Below the pieces are notes generated by a model. That model did not search any database, was not told the DNA's origin, and was given only the letters and a program-made list of their open reading frames with translations. From Hasllibacter sp963833115 (GTDB taxonomy: Bacteria; Pseudomonadota; Alphaproteobacteria; Rhodobacterales; Rhodobacteraceae): a stretch of DNA of 64,000 nt. This document shows positions 16,931-25,142 of the stretch, piece by piece (the stretch's first letter is position 1; each line of letters opens with the position of its first letter). The translations under genes were made by a program, and so were the position numbers. The stretch is from positions 1,364,001-1,428,000 of the forward strand of contig CAWHWS010000002.1 in assembly GCA_963833115.1 (NCBI GenBank). Reading direction: 5' to 3'.

Positions 16931-18175
16931 ATGTAGCCGACCCTCACCGGCCTGAGCGCCGCAGCCCTGATGCTGAGCGCGACCGCCCTCCACGCCGCCG
17001 GATGCGGGCCGGAGGGGCAGTCGATCCGCATCCTCGCCAGCGACTTTCCGGCCATCACCGCCGTCGCGGCGCTCGCCGAGGACAACTGCGGCGCCCAGGC
17101 GGCCGAGTTCTCGCGCAACCACACCACCGAAGCCCGCCAGATCATGAACGCCGCCCTGACGCCCGACCCGGCGGAGTACGGCAGCGTCATCGTCGCCAAC
17201 TCGACCCTCGTGCAGCTGATGAACGACGGCCTCGTGCGCCCGCTGGACGATCTGATCGAGGCCTACGGCGCCGACCTCGAGCCGCGGAACATCGTGACCA
17301 TCGACGGGCAGGCGATGGCCATCGCCTTCATGGCCAACTCCCAGCATCTCTTCTTGCGCACCGACATCCTGGAGCAGGCGGGCGTCGAGGGCATCCCCGC
17401 CACGTACGACGAGGTCGTCGCCGCCGCCGAGGCGATCCGGTCCGCCGGCCTCATGGAATATCCCATCGTCATGAACGCGCAGGTCGGCTGGAATGTCGGC
17501 GAGATGTTCAACATGGCCTTCCTCGCCCATGGCGGATCGTTCTTCGAGCCGGGAACGGCGAACCCCTCCATCGAGACGCCCGAGGGCATCGCCACGCTCG
17601 AGACCCTCGCATCTCTCGTCGAGTACACCAATCCGGATTACCTCACCCATGCCTCGAACGAGACCCAGGCGCTGTGGGAGGCCGGGGAGGCCGCCATCGG
17701 CATCATGTGGGGCTCGCGCGGCGGCGTGATCCTCGATGCGGAGGGATCGACCGACGAGGTGACGTCCAACACCGTCCTCGCCGGCGCGCCCACGGCCGGG
17801 GACGGCGCCGTGCCGGGCGCCACGCTCTGGTGGGACGGGTTCACCATCGCGTCCAACGTCTCGGACGAGGAGGCCGAGGCGACCTTCGCCGCCCTCGTCT
17901 CCGCGCTGACGCCCGAGATGGTGCAGGCCAACAACGACGCGGCCGTCTGGCTCCTGCCGGGCTTCGAGCCGGGGCCGGCCGCGACCGGCGTCGCCGAGAC
18001 GGCGCAGGGCGGGGCGAAGTCCTATCCGATGGACCCGCAGATGGGCCTGATGCACAACGCGCTCGGGGCGGAGCTCGTCGACTTCTTCAAGGGAGACGAG
18101 AGCGCGGAGCAGGCGCTGGCCGACGCGACGGCCGCCTACGTCACCTCCGCGACCGAGGCCGGCTTCCTGAAATAG
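16931..18175 (+). CDS. ABC transporter extracellular solute-binding protein (family 1), amber at codon 2
   Basis: A sugar-type periplasmic binding protein of about 414 codons, typical family-1 length. The mature part includes IRILASDFPAITAVAALAED, a central AIGIMWGSRGGVILDAEG segment and a C-terminal QALADATAAYVTSATEAGF. The natural start appears to be ATG at 16931, preceded by a GGGGAA site, but the second codon is TAG. If that codon were a sense codon such as Lys, the protein would begin with a good signal peptide (PTLTGLSAAALMLSATALHA). The next in-frame ATG is 16970, giving MLSATALHAAGC, a signal too short and uncharged for normal export. The rest of the frame is intact and followed by two permeases. 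Confidence 0.8.
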
Positions 18176-18263
18176 GCGCCGCCGCCCCGCCTGCGCCGCG
18201 ACGGCGCAGGCGGGGCGCCACCGGGCCCTGGCCCGCCCCGCGGCCGAAGGACGGACGCCCTCC

Positions 18264-19295
18264 ATGCCCACGCGCACCTTCCTCTGGTTCGTTCTCCCGA
18301 CCCTGAGCGCGATGATCCTCTTCATCGCGCTGCCCATCGTCTCGGTGATCGTCCAGTCGCTCCACGTCTCGCACGAGCAGGTCACGATCGTCGCCGAGAG
18401 CTGCGGGCCCTTCGGCTGCGAGCAGACGACCTCCGTGGACCAGGAGGCCACGCGCGCGCTGCGCGAGGCCGAGCCGCTGGGGCAGTTCAACGGGCTGGGG
18501 ACCTATCTCAACCGCTCGCACCTCGCCGTCGGCGAGCTCGCGCAGGCCTGGCGCGACGCCCCCGATCTCGCCGCGTTCCTCGGCCGCGCCTACAACCTGC
18601 CCTTCTACAAGGCGCTCACGTTCACGCTGGTCTACACGGCCGTCGTCACGCCCCTCGTGATCGTGCTGGGCCTGGCCATCGCCGTCGGCGTCAACGCGCT
18701 GCCCAAGGTCGTCCGGGGGCCCTCGATCTTCGTCTCGCTCCTGCCGTTCCTCGTCACGCCCCTCGTCGGCTCGCTGATCCTCTTCTGGATGGTCGACAGC
18801 GACGGGATCATCGGCGCGACGCTGCAGAACGTCTTCGACGACGGCACGCTGAGCCTGAAGGCCTCGCCGGTCCTGACTTGGACGATGCTGATGGTCTACG
18901 GCGTCTGGCACACGCTGCCCTTCGCCTTCATCACCTTCTACGCCGGGCTGCAGACCGTCCCGCGGGATCCGCTCGAGGCGGCGATGATCGACGGCGCCTC
19001 CAAGTGGCAGCAGCTGATCTACGTGATCGTGCCGCATCTGATGCCGCTGGTCGCCTTCGTGACGCTCATGCTCCTGATGGACAACTTCCGGGTCTTCGAG
19101 CCCATCGTCAGCTTTCGCTCGGAGGCGCACGCGACGTCGCTGTCGTGGATCATCTTCAACGACCTGCGCGAAAGCGGCAATCCGCTCTACGGCTCGGCGG
19201 GCGCGACTTCGGTGCTCACGATCCTGGGCGTGTTCGTGCTCCTCTCGCCGGTCCTCGTGCGCACCTGGCGGGACTTCCGCAGGAGGCAGGCATGA
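18264..19295 (+). CDS. ABC transporter permease, MalF-like
   Basis: A 343-residue inner-membrane permease of the sugar (CUT1-type) family. Hydrophobic segments include TLSAMILFIALPIVSVIVQS at the N-terminus, then a periplasmic loop of about 90 residues, and four or five further helices. The EAA loop that contacts the ATPase is EAAMIDGASKW followed by IVPHLMP near residue 245. It lies 88 bp after the binding protein, and its stop overlaps the next permease by ATGA. Substrate is not evident; a sugar or polyol is likely. Confidence 0.9.
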   Translation: MPTRTFLWFVLPTLSAMILFIALPIVSVIVQSLHVSHEQVTIVAESCGPFGCEQTTSVDQEATRALREAEPLGQFNGLGTYLNRSHLAVGELAQAWRDAPDLAAFLGRAYNLPFYKALTFTLVYTAVVTPLVIVLGLAIAVGVNALPKVVRGPSIFVSLLPFLVTPLVGSLILFWMVDSDGIIGATLQNVFDDGTLSLKASPVLTWTMLMVYGVWHTLPFAFITFYAGLQTVPRDPLEAAMIDGASKWQQLIYVIVPHLMPLVAFVTLMLLMDNFRVFEPIVSFRSEAHATSLSWIIFNDLRESGNPLYGSAGATSVLTILGVFVLLSPVLVRTWRDFRRRQA

Positions 19296-20170
19296 CGGGC
19301 CCCAGGCGCGGATACTCCGCCGCGCAGCTCCTCCTGACGGGCCTCGTCCTCGTCTGGCTCGCGGTCGCGGCCTTCCCGTTCCTCTGGACGATCTGGGGCT
19401 CGTTCAAGGTCCAGGCGGACTTCTTCTCCAAGGCCGACTGGCGCAACGCGCTCTACGGCGTCTTCACCCGCGCGGAGACCGGCGCGCCCTTCACCGGCCA
19501 GGGCTACGCCGGCGCCTGGATCGGGGAAGAGTTCTGGCGGTCCACGCTCAACACCGGGATCGTCGTCTTCTTCACCGTGACGATCTCGCTCACCTTCGGC
19601 ACGCTCGGGGGCTACGCGCTCGCGCGTTCGGGGCGCAACTACGCGTTCTGGATCCTGATCGCGGCGCTCGTCTTTCGCGCGATGCCGCATATCACGCTCG
19701 TCTCGGGCTACCTGCTGCCCTTCTTCGAGTGGAACGTCTGGGGCGTCCTGCCGACGACGATCATCGTCCTCGTCGCGATCAATCAGACCTTCACCCTATG
19801 GATGCTGCACAGCTTCTTCCTCAGCATCCCCAAGGATCTCGACGAGAGCGCGATGGTCGACGGGTGCGGCCGCTTCCAGGCGTTCCGCCTCGTCATCGTG
19901 CCGGTGATGTGGCCCGGGGTGATCACGACCGGGCTCTTCAGCTTCCTGCTGGCCTATAACGACTTCACGGTCGCCTCGATGCTCCTGTCCGAGGCGAACG
20001 AGACCATGGTCCCGAAGATCGCGAGCTTCCTCGGCACGACGCAGGTCGAGGGCAACGTGATGTTCGCCGTCGCCGCCGTCGTTTCGGCCACCGTGCCGCT
20101 CTTCATCCTGGTGGTCTTCTTCCAGCGCCAGATCGTCTCCGGACTGACGGCCGGGGCGATCAAGGGATGA
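19292..20170 (+). CDS. ABC transporter permease, MalG-like
   Basis: A 292-residue partner permease with six predicted helices and the EAA loop ESAMVDGC followed by VIVPVMWPG near residue 195. The N-terminus has the usual AFPFLWTIWGSFK of MalG-type proteins. ATG at 19292 overlaps the upstream stop, and its own stop overlaps the SnoaL-like gene at 20167 (ATGA). With the MalF-like protein it forms the membrane channel. No ATP-binding subunit gene is present in the window, so the complex must borrow one or be incomplete. Confidence 0.9.
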   Translation: MTGPRRGYSAAQLLLTGLVLVWLAVAAFPFLWTIWGSFKVQADFFSKADWRNALYGVFTRAETGAPFTGQGYAGAWIGEEFWRSTLNTGIVVFFTVTISLTFGTLGGYALARSGRNYAFWILIAALVFRAMPHITLVSGYLLPFFEWNVWGVLPTTIIVLVAINQTFTLWMLHSFFLSIPKDLDESAMVDGCGRFQAFRLVIVPVMWPGVITTGLFSFLLAYNDFTVASMLLSEANETMVPKIASFLGTTQVEGNVMFAVAAVVSATVPLFILVVFFQRQIVSGLTAGAIKG

Positions 20171-21210
20171 GCGGTGATCGCCACGACGCGCACAAGGCCG
20201 CGCTCGCCCCCGTCCGCGCCGCGATGACCGAGTTCGAGGAAGGCTCCGTCCGCCGCGCGCTCGGCGCCCTCGTCGCGCCGGACGCCGCGGTTCGCATGCC
20301 CTACCCGTTCGGCGACCAGGCCGGGCCGGACGCGCTCTACGGGGCGTGCTACGCCCCCCTGCTGGCCGCCCTCCCGGATCTCGAACGGCGGGACTGGATC
20401 GTCATGGCGGGGCCGGACGATCACGGCGCCGACTGGGTCGGCTGCGGCGGGCACTACGTCGGCACCTTCGCCGCGCCCTGGCTCGACATCCCCCCCACGG
20501 GGCACTTCGTCCACATGCGCTTCCACGAGTTCTACCGCTTCGAGGCCGGCCGCGTGGTCGAGGTCCAGGCCCTCTGGGACATTCCCGAGGTCATGATCCA
20601 GGCCGGGGCCTGGCCGCTGGCGCCGTCCCTGGGGCGCGAGATGTACATCCCCGGCCCCGCCACCCTCGACGGGATCGTGCGCGGGCCCCGCGACCCGGAC
20701 GCCTCCGAGACCTCGCGGGCCCACATCGTCGACATGCTGACGCACATGAAGCGCCATCCGTCGCAGGGCGGGCCCGAGGTGATGGAGATGGAGCGCTTCT
20801 GGCATCCCCGGATGACGTGGTACGGCCCCGCCGCCATCGGCACCGGGCGCGGCATCGCGGGATTTCGCGACTGGCACCAGATCCCCTTCGTGACCGCCAT
20901 GCCCGACCGCGGGCGCTACGTGGACGAGATCACCTATCACTTCTTCGGCGATGGCCCCTATGCGGCCGTGACCGGCTGGCCCAACATGATCCAGACGATC
21001 ACCCATGGCGGCTGGCTCGGCATCGCGCCCGCAGGCCAGCGCATCACCATGCGCTCCCTGGATTTCTGGCGGATCGAGAACGGCCTGATCCGCGAGAACT
21101 GGGTCATGGTCGATCTGCTCGACGCGCATGCCCAACTCGGCGTGGACGTCCTCGCGCGCCTGCGGGAGTTCAACAAGGCGCGTGGGCGGGGCCGCATCGG
21201 AGGACGATAA
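20167..21210 (+). CDS. Tandem SnoaL-like (NTF2-fold, ester cyclase-type) protein
   Basis: A 347-residue protein made of two NTF2/SnoaL-like halves. The first (about residues 15-150) has HFVHMRFHEFYRFEAGRVVE and the second (about residues 180-330) has RITMRSLDFWRIENGLIREN, each ending with the WDIPEVM or WVMVDLLD pattern of such cyclase-like folds. Members act on small polyketide or sugar-derived substrates, but many are uncharacterised. The 4-bp overlap with the permease suggests a role in processing the transported compound. Start is fixed by that overlap. Substrate unknown. Confidence 0.75.
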   Translation: MSGDRHDAHKAALAPVRAAMTEFEEGSVRRALGALVAPDAAVRMPYPFGDQAGPDALYGACYAPLLAALPDLERRDWIVMAGPDDHGADWVGCGGHYVGTFAAPWLDIPPTGHFVHMRFHEFYRFEAGRVVEVQALWDIPEVMIQAGAWPLAPSLGREMYIPGPATLDGIVRGPRDPDASETSRAHIVDMLTHMKRHPSQGGPEVMEMERFWHPRMTWYGPAAIGTGRGIAGFRDWHQIPFVTAMPDRGRYVDEITYHFFGDGPYAAVTGWPNMIQTITHGGWLGIAPAGQRITMRSLDFWRIENGLIRENWVMVDLLDAHAQLGVDVLARLREFNKARGRGRIGGR

Positions 21211-21608
21211 GTCCCGATTCAACAGGGGTCCCGTCGATCCGGTCGATCCGGCGATCATCCCGGCGGCCGGCCAATGGCGTCGTCGCACGAGGCCGATCTC
21301 GAGAGTCATGGCTTGAGTTCAGCGACATGGTTAGGCGTCATGTCCGGGCCCGCCCACGCCCGCTACCGCAGCTCGAACCGATCCAGCTACGGCGCGGCGC
21401 CGCGCGTGCGAGGCTCGCCGGCGGTCTGGAGCGATCCTTCGATGCCGTGGCGCGCGGTTCCGTCAGGTCGGCGCGGCCCGCGGCCGGTTCACGGCGATGC
21501 CGCGATCCAAGCCCGTCCGGCAGCTCGGATCCCGTTCGGCCTGAGGTGCGCCCCGATCCTTGGACGCTGACGGACGCTACGATCCGAGGTCAGTCTCGTC
21601 CTCGAGAA
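21211..21608. other. Intergenic stretch without a recognisable gene
   Basis: About 400 bp lie between the stops of the convergent SnoaL-like and MORN genes. Short open frames exist (for example 21274-21570 on the plus strand), but their translations are Arg/Pro/Ala-rich with no family resemblance and look like chance frames. There is no clear terminator. This is where a transporter ATPase gene would be expected if the operon were complete. I see no transposase remnant I can name. Confidence 0.45.
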
Positions 21609-23054
21609 TCAGCCATCCGCCTCCGCCTCCGCGTCCGCCTCCGCCTCCGCCGCGCTGCCGCGCAGGAGGGAGCCGTCGACCCAGTCGCCGCTGGCGACCT
21701 GGCCGGTGGCGTAGCGGATGGTGCCGTCGCCCTGGCGCTGTCCGGCGCGGAAGGTGCCCTCGTAGACGTCGCCGTTGGCGTAGGTGGCGACGCCCTGGCC
21801 CTCGATCTCGCCTTCGGACCAGTCGCCCTCGTAGGTGAAGCCGCCAGGCATCTCGATCCGGCCCCGGCCGTGGCGCAGGCCGTCCGCGAAGGCGCCGGTG
21901 TAGACGGTTCCGTCGGCATAGGTCGCGGTGCCCGTGCCCTCGCGCTGGCCGTCGACCCAGTCGCCCTCGTAGACGTAGCCGTCCGGATAGGTCATCCGGC
22001 CGAGGCCATGATTGCGCGCGCCCCGGAAGGCGCCGACATAGGTGAGCCCGCCGGCATAGGTCGCGGTGCCCGTCCCCTCGATGACGCCCTCGCGCCAGTC
22101 GCCCTCGTAGGTGTTGCCGTCGGGATAGGTGATCTTGCCGGTCCCGTGGGCGAGGCCGCCGGCGAACTCCCCCTCGTAGACCGAGCCGTCGGGGTAGCGC
22201 GCCGTGCCCGTGCCCTCGATCGCGCCGCCGCGCCAGTCGCCCTCGTAGACGAAGCCGTCGGCGCCGGTGAACGTGCCGCGGCCCTGGCGGGAATCGCCCG
22301 CGAAGCCCCCCTCGTAGACGTCGCCCGAGGCGTAGGTCACGCGGCCCTCGCCGGCGCGGCGGCCGTCCGCGAAGGCGCCCTCGTAGGTGTCGCCGCCAGG
22401 ATGGGCGAGGGTGCCGGCGCCGTCGATCTCGTTATCGGCCCATTCGCCGGTGTAGACCGTGCCGTCCGGCATGGTGAGGGTGCCGGTGCCCGCGCGCAGC
22501 CCGACCTCGACCGTGCCCTCGTAGACGGCGCCGTCGGGATAGACGATGCGGCCCTCGCCCTGCCGCTCGCCGTTGACCCAGTCGCCCTCGTAGACGTAGC
22601 CGGTGGGGCTCTCCATCCGGCCCGTGCCGTGGTGCTTGGCGGCGCGGAAGCCGCCCTCGTAGACGACGCCGCCGGCGTATTCGGCGCGGCCCTGGCCGGT
22701 GATCTCCCCGTCCGCCCATTCGCCCTCGTAGGTGCCGCCGTCGACGAAGGTGATGCGGCCCGTCCCCTCGGGCTTGCCGCGTCGGAACGTGCCTTCGTAG
22801 ACGGAGCCGTTGGCGAAGGTGGCGCGGCCCTGGCCCTCGATCTCGCCCTCGACCCAGGCGCCGGAATACTCGTAGCCGTTGGGCAGCCGGTAGGTGCCGG
22901 TGCCGTGCTGGAGCCCGCCGAGGAAGGTGCCCTCGTAGACGCCGCCGTCCTCGTACTGCTTGGTGAAGACCTCGCCATCGGCCTGGGCGGCGGCGGCGAC
23001 TGGGGCGAGCGCGATCAGCGCGGCGATCAGCGCGGGGGCGGCGGGGTGGGTCAT
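21609..23054 (-). CDS. Exported MORN-repeat protein
   Basis: A 481-residue protein with a signal peptide (THPAAPALIAALIALAPVAA, cleavage after the following AAAQA) and then about 18 full plus one partial 23-residue MORN repeats of the form DGxxYEGxWxxGxxxGxGxxxYP (residues about 35-465). Repeats alternate between EGTG- and EGQG-type hinges. The C-terminal tail is Ala/Glu/Asp-rich (EAEADAEAEADG). MORN repeats form beta-hairpin rods that bind lipids or proteins in eukaryotes; bacterial roles are mostly unknown. ATG at 23054 is the only start giving a signal peptide. Periplasmic location is inferred. It stands alone, divergent from nadE by about 150 bp. Confidence 0.9.
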   Translation of the reverse strand: MTHPAAPALIAALIALAPVAAAAQADGEVFTKQYEDGGVYEGTFLGGLQHGTGTYRLPNGYEYSGAWVEGEIEGQGRATFANGSVYEGTFRRGKPEGTGRITFVDGGTYEGEWADGEITGQGRAEYAGGVVYEGGFRAAKHHGTGRMESPTGYVYEGDWVNGERQGEGRIVYPDGAVYEGTVEVGLRAGTGTLTMPDGTVYTGEWADNEIDGAGTLAHPGGDTYEGAFADGRRAGEGRVTYASGDVYEGGFAGDSRQGRGTFTGADGFVYEGDWRGGAIEGTGTARYPDGSVYEGEFAGGLAHGTGKITYPDGNTYEGDWREGVIEGTGTATYAGGLTYVGAFRGARNHGLGRMTYPDGYVYEGDWVDGQREGTGTATYADGTVYTGAFADGLRHGRGRIEMPGGFTYEGDWSEGEIEGQGVATYANGDVYEGTFRAGQRQGDGTIRYATGQVASGDWVDGSLLRGSAAEAEADAEAEADG

Positions 23055-23201
23055 GGCGGGCGGTCCCTGCTGGCGTGCGGCCCGGAGGCTACCGCGGCGC
23101 GGGTGGGCCCGCAACGCCGGGCCGGCGCGCTTTCGCCCGGCGCGGCGCCGGTATAGGGCGGCGGCCGGGGATGCGCCCCCGGCATCCCGGAGGGCCCGCC
23201 C

Positions 23202-24875
23202 GTGACCGACCGCTTCCGCATCACCCTGGCGCAGCTCGACGCGGTCGTCGGCGACCTTTCGGGCAACGCGGACAAGGCGATGGCCGCCTGGGAGGAGGGG
23301 CGCGCGGCGGGCGCCGACCTCGTGATGCTGCCCGAGATGTGGATCACGGGCTACCAGACGCAGGACCTCGTGATGAAGCCCGCCTTCGCCGCCGACGCGA
23401 TGCGCCATGTCGAGGCGCTCGCCGCCCGCTGCGCGCGGATCGACCCCGAGGGCCCGGCGATGGCCGTGGGCGGGCCGCGGATGGAGGGGGCCCGGCTCTT
23501 CAACGCCTACTGGATCCTGAAGGGCGGGGCGGTCACGGCGACGGTCCTGAAGCACAGGCTGCCCAACGAGACGGTGTTCGACGAGGAGCGCCTCTTCGAG
23601 CACGGCCCCCTGAGCGGTCCGATCGCCATGGGCAACGAGATCCGCGTCGGCTGCCCGATCTGCGAGGACGCCTGGCATCCCGACGTGGCCGAGACGCTCG
23701 CCGAGACGGGGGCGCAGGTGCTGCTGGTGCCGAACGGCTCGCCCTATTACCGGGGCAAGTTCGACGTGCGGATGAGCCACATGGTGGCGCGCGTGGTCGA
23801 GACCGGGCTCCCGCTCGTCTACCTCAACCTCGTGGGCGCGCAGGACGACCAGATGTTCGACGGCGGGTCCTTCGTCCTCAACCCCCATGGCGAGCTGGCG
23901 ATGCAGATGCCGCTCTTCGAGGAGTGCGTGCGGCATGTGGACTTCGAACGCGGGCCGGAGGGTTGGCGCGCCGTGCCGGGGGAGGTGACGCGCCATCCCG
24001 GCGAGTGGGAGCAGGACTACCGCGTCATGGTCGAGGCCGTGCGGGGATATTTCCGCAAGACGGGGTTCGCGCGGGCGCTGCTGGGGCTTTCGGGCGGCGT
24101 GGACAGCGCGATCGTGGCGGCGATCGCGGCGGACGCGCTGGGCGCGGACAAGGTGCGCGGCGTGATGCTCCCCTCGCGCTACACCTCGCAGGCGTCGCTC
24201 GACGACGCGGCCGAGGTCGCGCGGCGGCTCGGGATCGCGCTCGAGGAGGTGCCGATCTCCGGGGGCGTCGAGGCGATCCACGACGCGCTCGAGGCGCAGT
24301 TCTCAGGCACCGCGCCGGGGATCGCGGAGGAGAACCTCCAGTCGCGGCTGCGGGGGCTGCTGCTGATGGCGCTGTCGAACAAGACGGGGGAGATGCTGCT
24401 GACGACGGGCAACAAGTCCGAGGTCGCGGTGGGCTACGCCACGATCTACGGCGACATGTCGGGCGGCTACAACCCGGTGAAGGACCTCTACAAGACCCGG
24501 CTGTTCGAGACCTGCCGATGGCGGAACCGGGAGCACCGCGGCTGGATGATGGGGCCGGCGGGCGAGGTGATCCCCCCGGCGGTGATCGACAAGGCGCCGT
24601 CCGCCGAGCTGCGCGAGGATCAACGAGACGAGGATTCGCTGCCGCCCTATCCGGTGCTGGACGACATCCTGGAGCGGCTGGTGGACGGCGAGCAGTCGGT
24701 CGGGGACTGCGTCGCGGCCGGACATGACCGCGACGTGGTGACGAGGATCGAACAGTTGATCTACGCGAGCGAATACAAGCGTTTCCAGTCGGCGCCCGGC
24801 CCGCGCCTCACCGGGCGGGCATTCTGGCTCGATCGCCGCTATCCGATCGTGAACCGCTGGCGCGACGCCGGCTGA
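23202..24875 (+). CDS. nadE: Glutamine-dependent NAD+ synthetase
   Basis: A 557-residue two-domain enzyme that amidates nicotinic acid adenine dinucleotide to NAD+, using ammonia from glutamine. The N-terminal nitrilase domain (1-265) shows the catalytic triad regions LPEMWITGYQ (Glu), KHRLPNETVF (Lys) and CPICEDAW (Cys). The C-terminal synthetase domain carries the PP-loop LSGGVDSAIVAAIAADALG near residue 292 and TGNKSEVAVGYATIYGD. Start is GTG at 23202. Convergent with ppsR, separated by a repeat-rich region. Confidence 0.95.
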   Translation: MTDRFRITLAQLDAVVGDLSGNADKAMAAWEEGRAAGADLVMLPEMWITGYQTQDLVMKPAFAADAMRHVEALAARCARIDPEGPAMAVGGPRMEGARLFNAYWILKGGAVTATVLKHRLPNETVFDEERLFEHGPLSGPIAMGNEIRVGCPICEDAWHPDVAETLAETGAQVLLVPNGSPYYRGKFDVRMSHMVARVVETGLPLVYLNLVGAQDDQMFDGGSFVLNPHGELAMQMPLFEECVRHVDFERGPEGWRAVPGEVTRHPGEWEQDYRVMVEAVRGYFRKTGFARALLGLSGGVDSAIVAAIAADALGADKVRGVMLPSRYTSQASLDDAAEVARRLGIALEEVPISGGVEAIHDALEAQFSGTAPGIAEENLQSRLRGLLLMALSNKTGEMLLTTGNKSEVAVGYATIYGDMSGGYNPVKDLYKTRLFETCRWRNREHRGWMMGPAGEVIPPAVIDKAPSAELREDQRDEDSLPPYPVLDDILERLVDGEQSVGDCVAAGHDRDVVTRIEQLIYASEYKRFQSAPGPRLTGRAFWLDRRYPIVNRWRDAG

Positions 24876-24878
24876 GGC

Positions 24879-24930
24879 GCTCCCGCCCGCCCTCGTCGCC
24901 TTGCGGCGCCTCGCGCGGTTGGGCCGGGCG
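24879..24930 (+). repeat. Palindromic repeat copy after nadE (partial)
   Basis: Immediately after the nadE stop the sequence GCTCCCGCCC begins a segment with GCGGCGCCTCGCG and the core GTTGGGCCGGGC, the same order seen after bchH and, reversed, inside bchB. The G6...C6 hairpin found at the other copies is missing here. It is probably a partial copy that may serve as a transcript end. Confidence 0.55.
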
Positions 24931-25021
24931 CCTCGTCGCTGCGCGACGTCGGCGCGGCCGCTGCGCTGGCGGGGGGCGTCCTTGGGGCGGGAACGCCTTG
25001 GACGGAGGTGCGCCTCCGGCG

Positions 25022-25094
25022 GGGATACTTGGATCAAGATGAGGGAGCGGGTCCGACGTCTTCTCCTGCCCCCTCATCTTGACGGAAATATCCC
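25022..25094. repeat. Imperfect 24-bp inverted repeat between convergent nadE and ppsR
   Basis: GGGATACTTGGATCAAGATG and following GAGG (25022-25045) is matched by the reverse complement of 25071-25094 at 20 of 24 positions, with a 25-bp spacer. The arm motif TTGGATCAAGATGA resembles short repeats I recall as frequent between genes in Rhodobacterales genomes. Between convergent genes it could act as a two-way terminator. Confidence 0.55.
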
Positions 25095-25142
25095 GGGGAG
25101 CGGGAGGGGCAGCGCCCCTCGCAGGGCCGGGCGAGGGGGGCT
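25095..25142 (-). repeat. Palindromic repeat copy at the ppsR 3' end
   Basis: Read on the minus strand, the region after the ppsR stop contains CGAGGGGCGCTGCCCCTC preceded by GCCCGGCCCTG and followed by CGCTCCCCGG. This parallels the copy after bchY (GAGGGGGCGGCGCCCCCTC then CGCTCCCCCG). It forms a GC-rich hairpin suitable as a transcript end for ppsR. Confidence 0.5.

Noticed and set aside
16867..18306. Long plus-strand frame over the binding protein that includes ATG 16867
   Set aside because: It is out of frame with the binding-protein homology and has Arg/Pro-rich low-complexity translation.
21274..21570. 98-codon open frame in the gap after the SnoaL-like gene
   Set aside because: No family resemblance, no ribosome binding site, and composition like other chance frames.
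21609..23054. Regularly spaced repeats suggesting a CRISPR array
   Set aside because: The 69-bp periodicity is the coding sequence of MORN repeats, with diverged units and no unique spacers; no cas genes are present.
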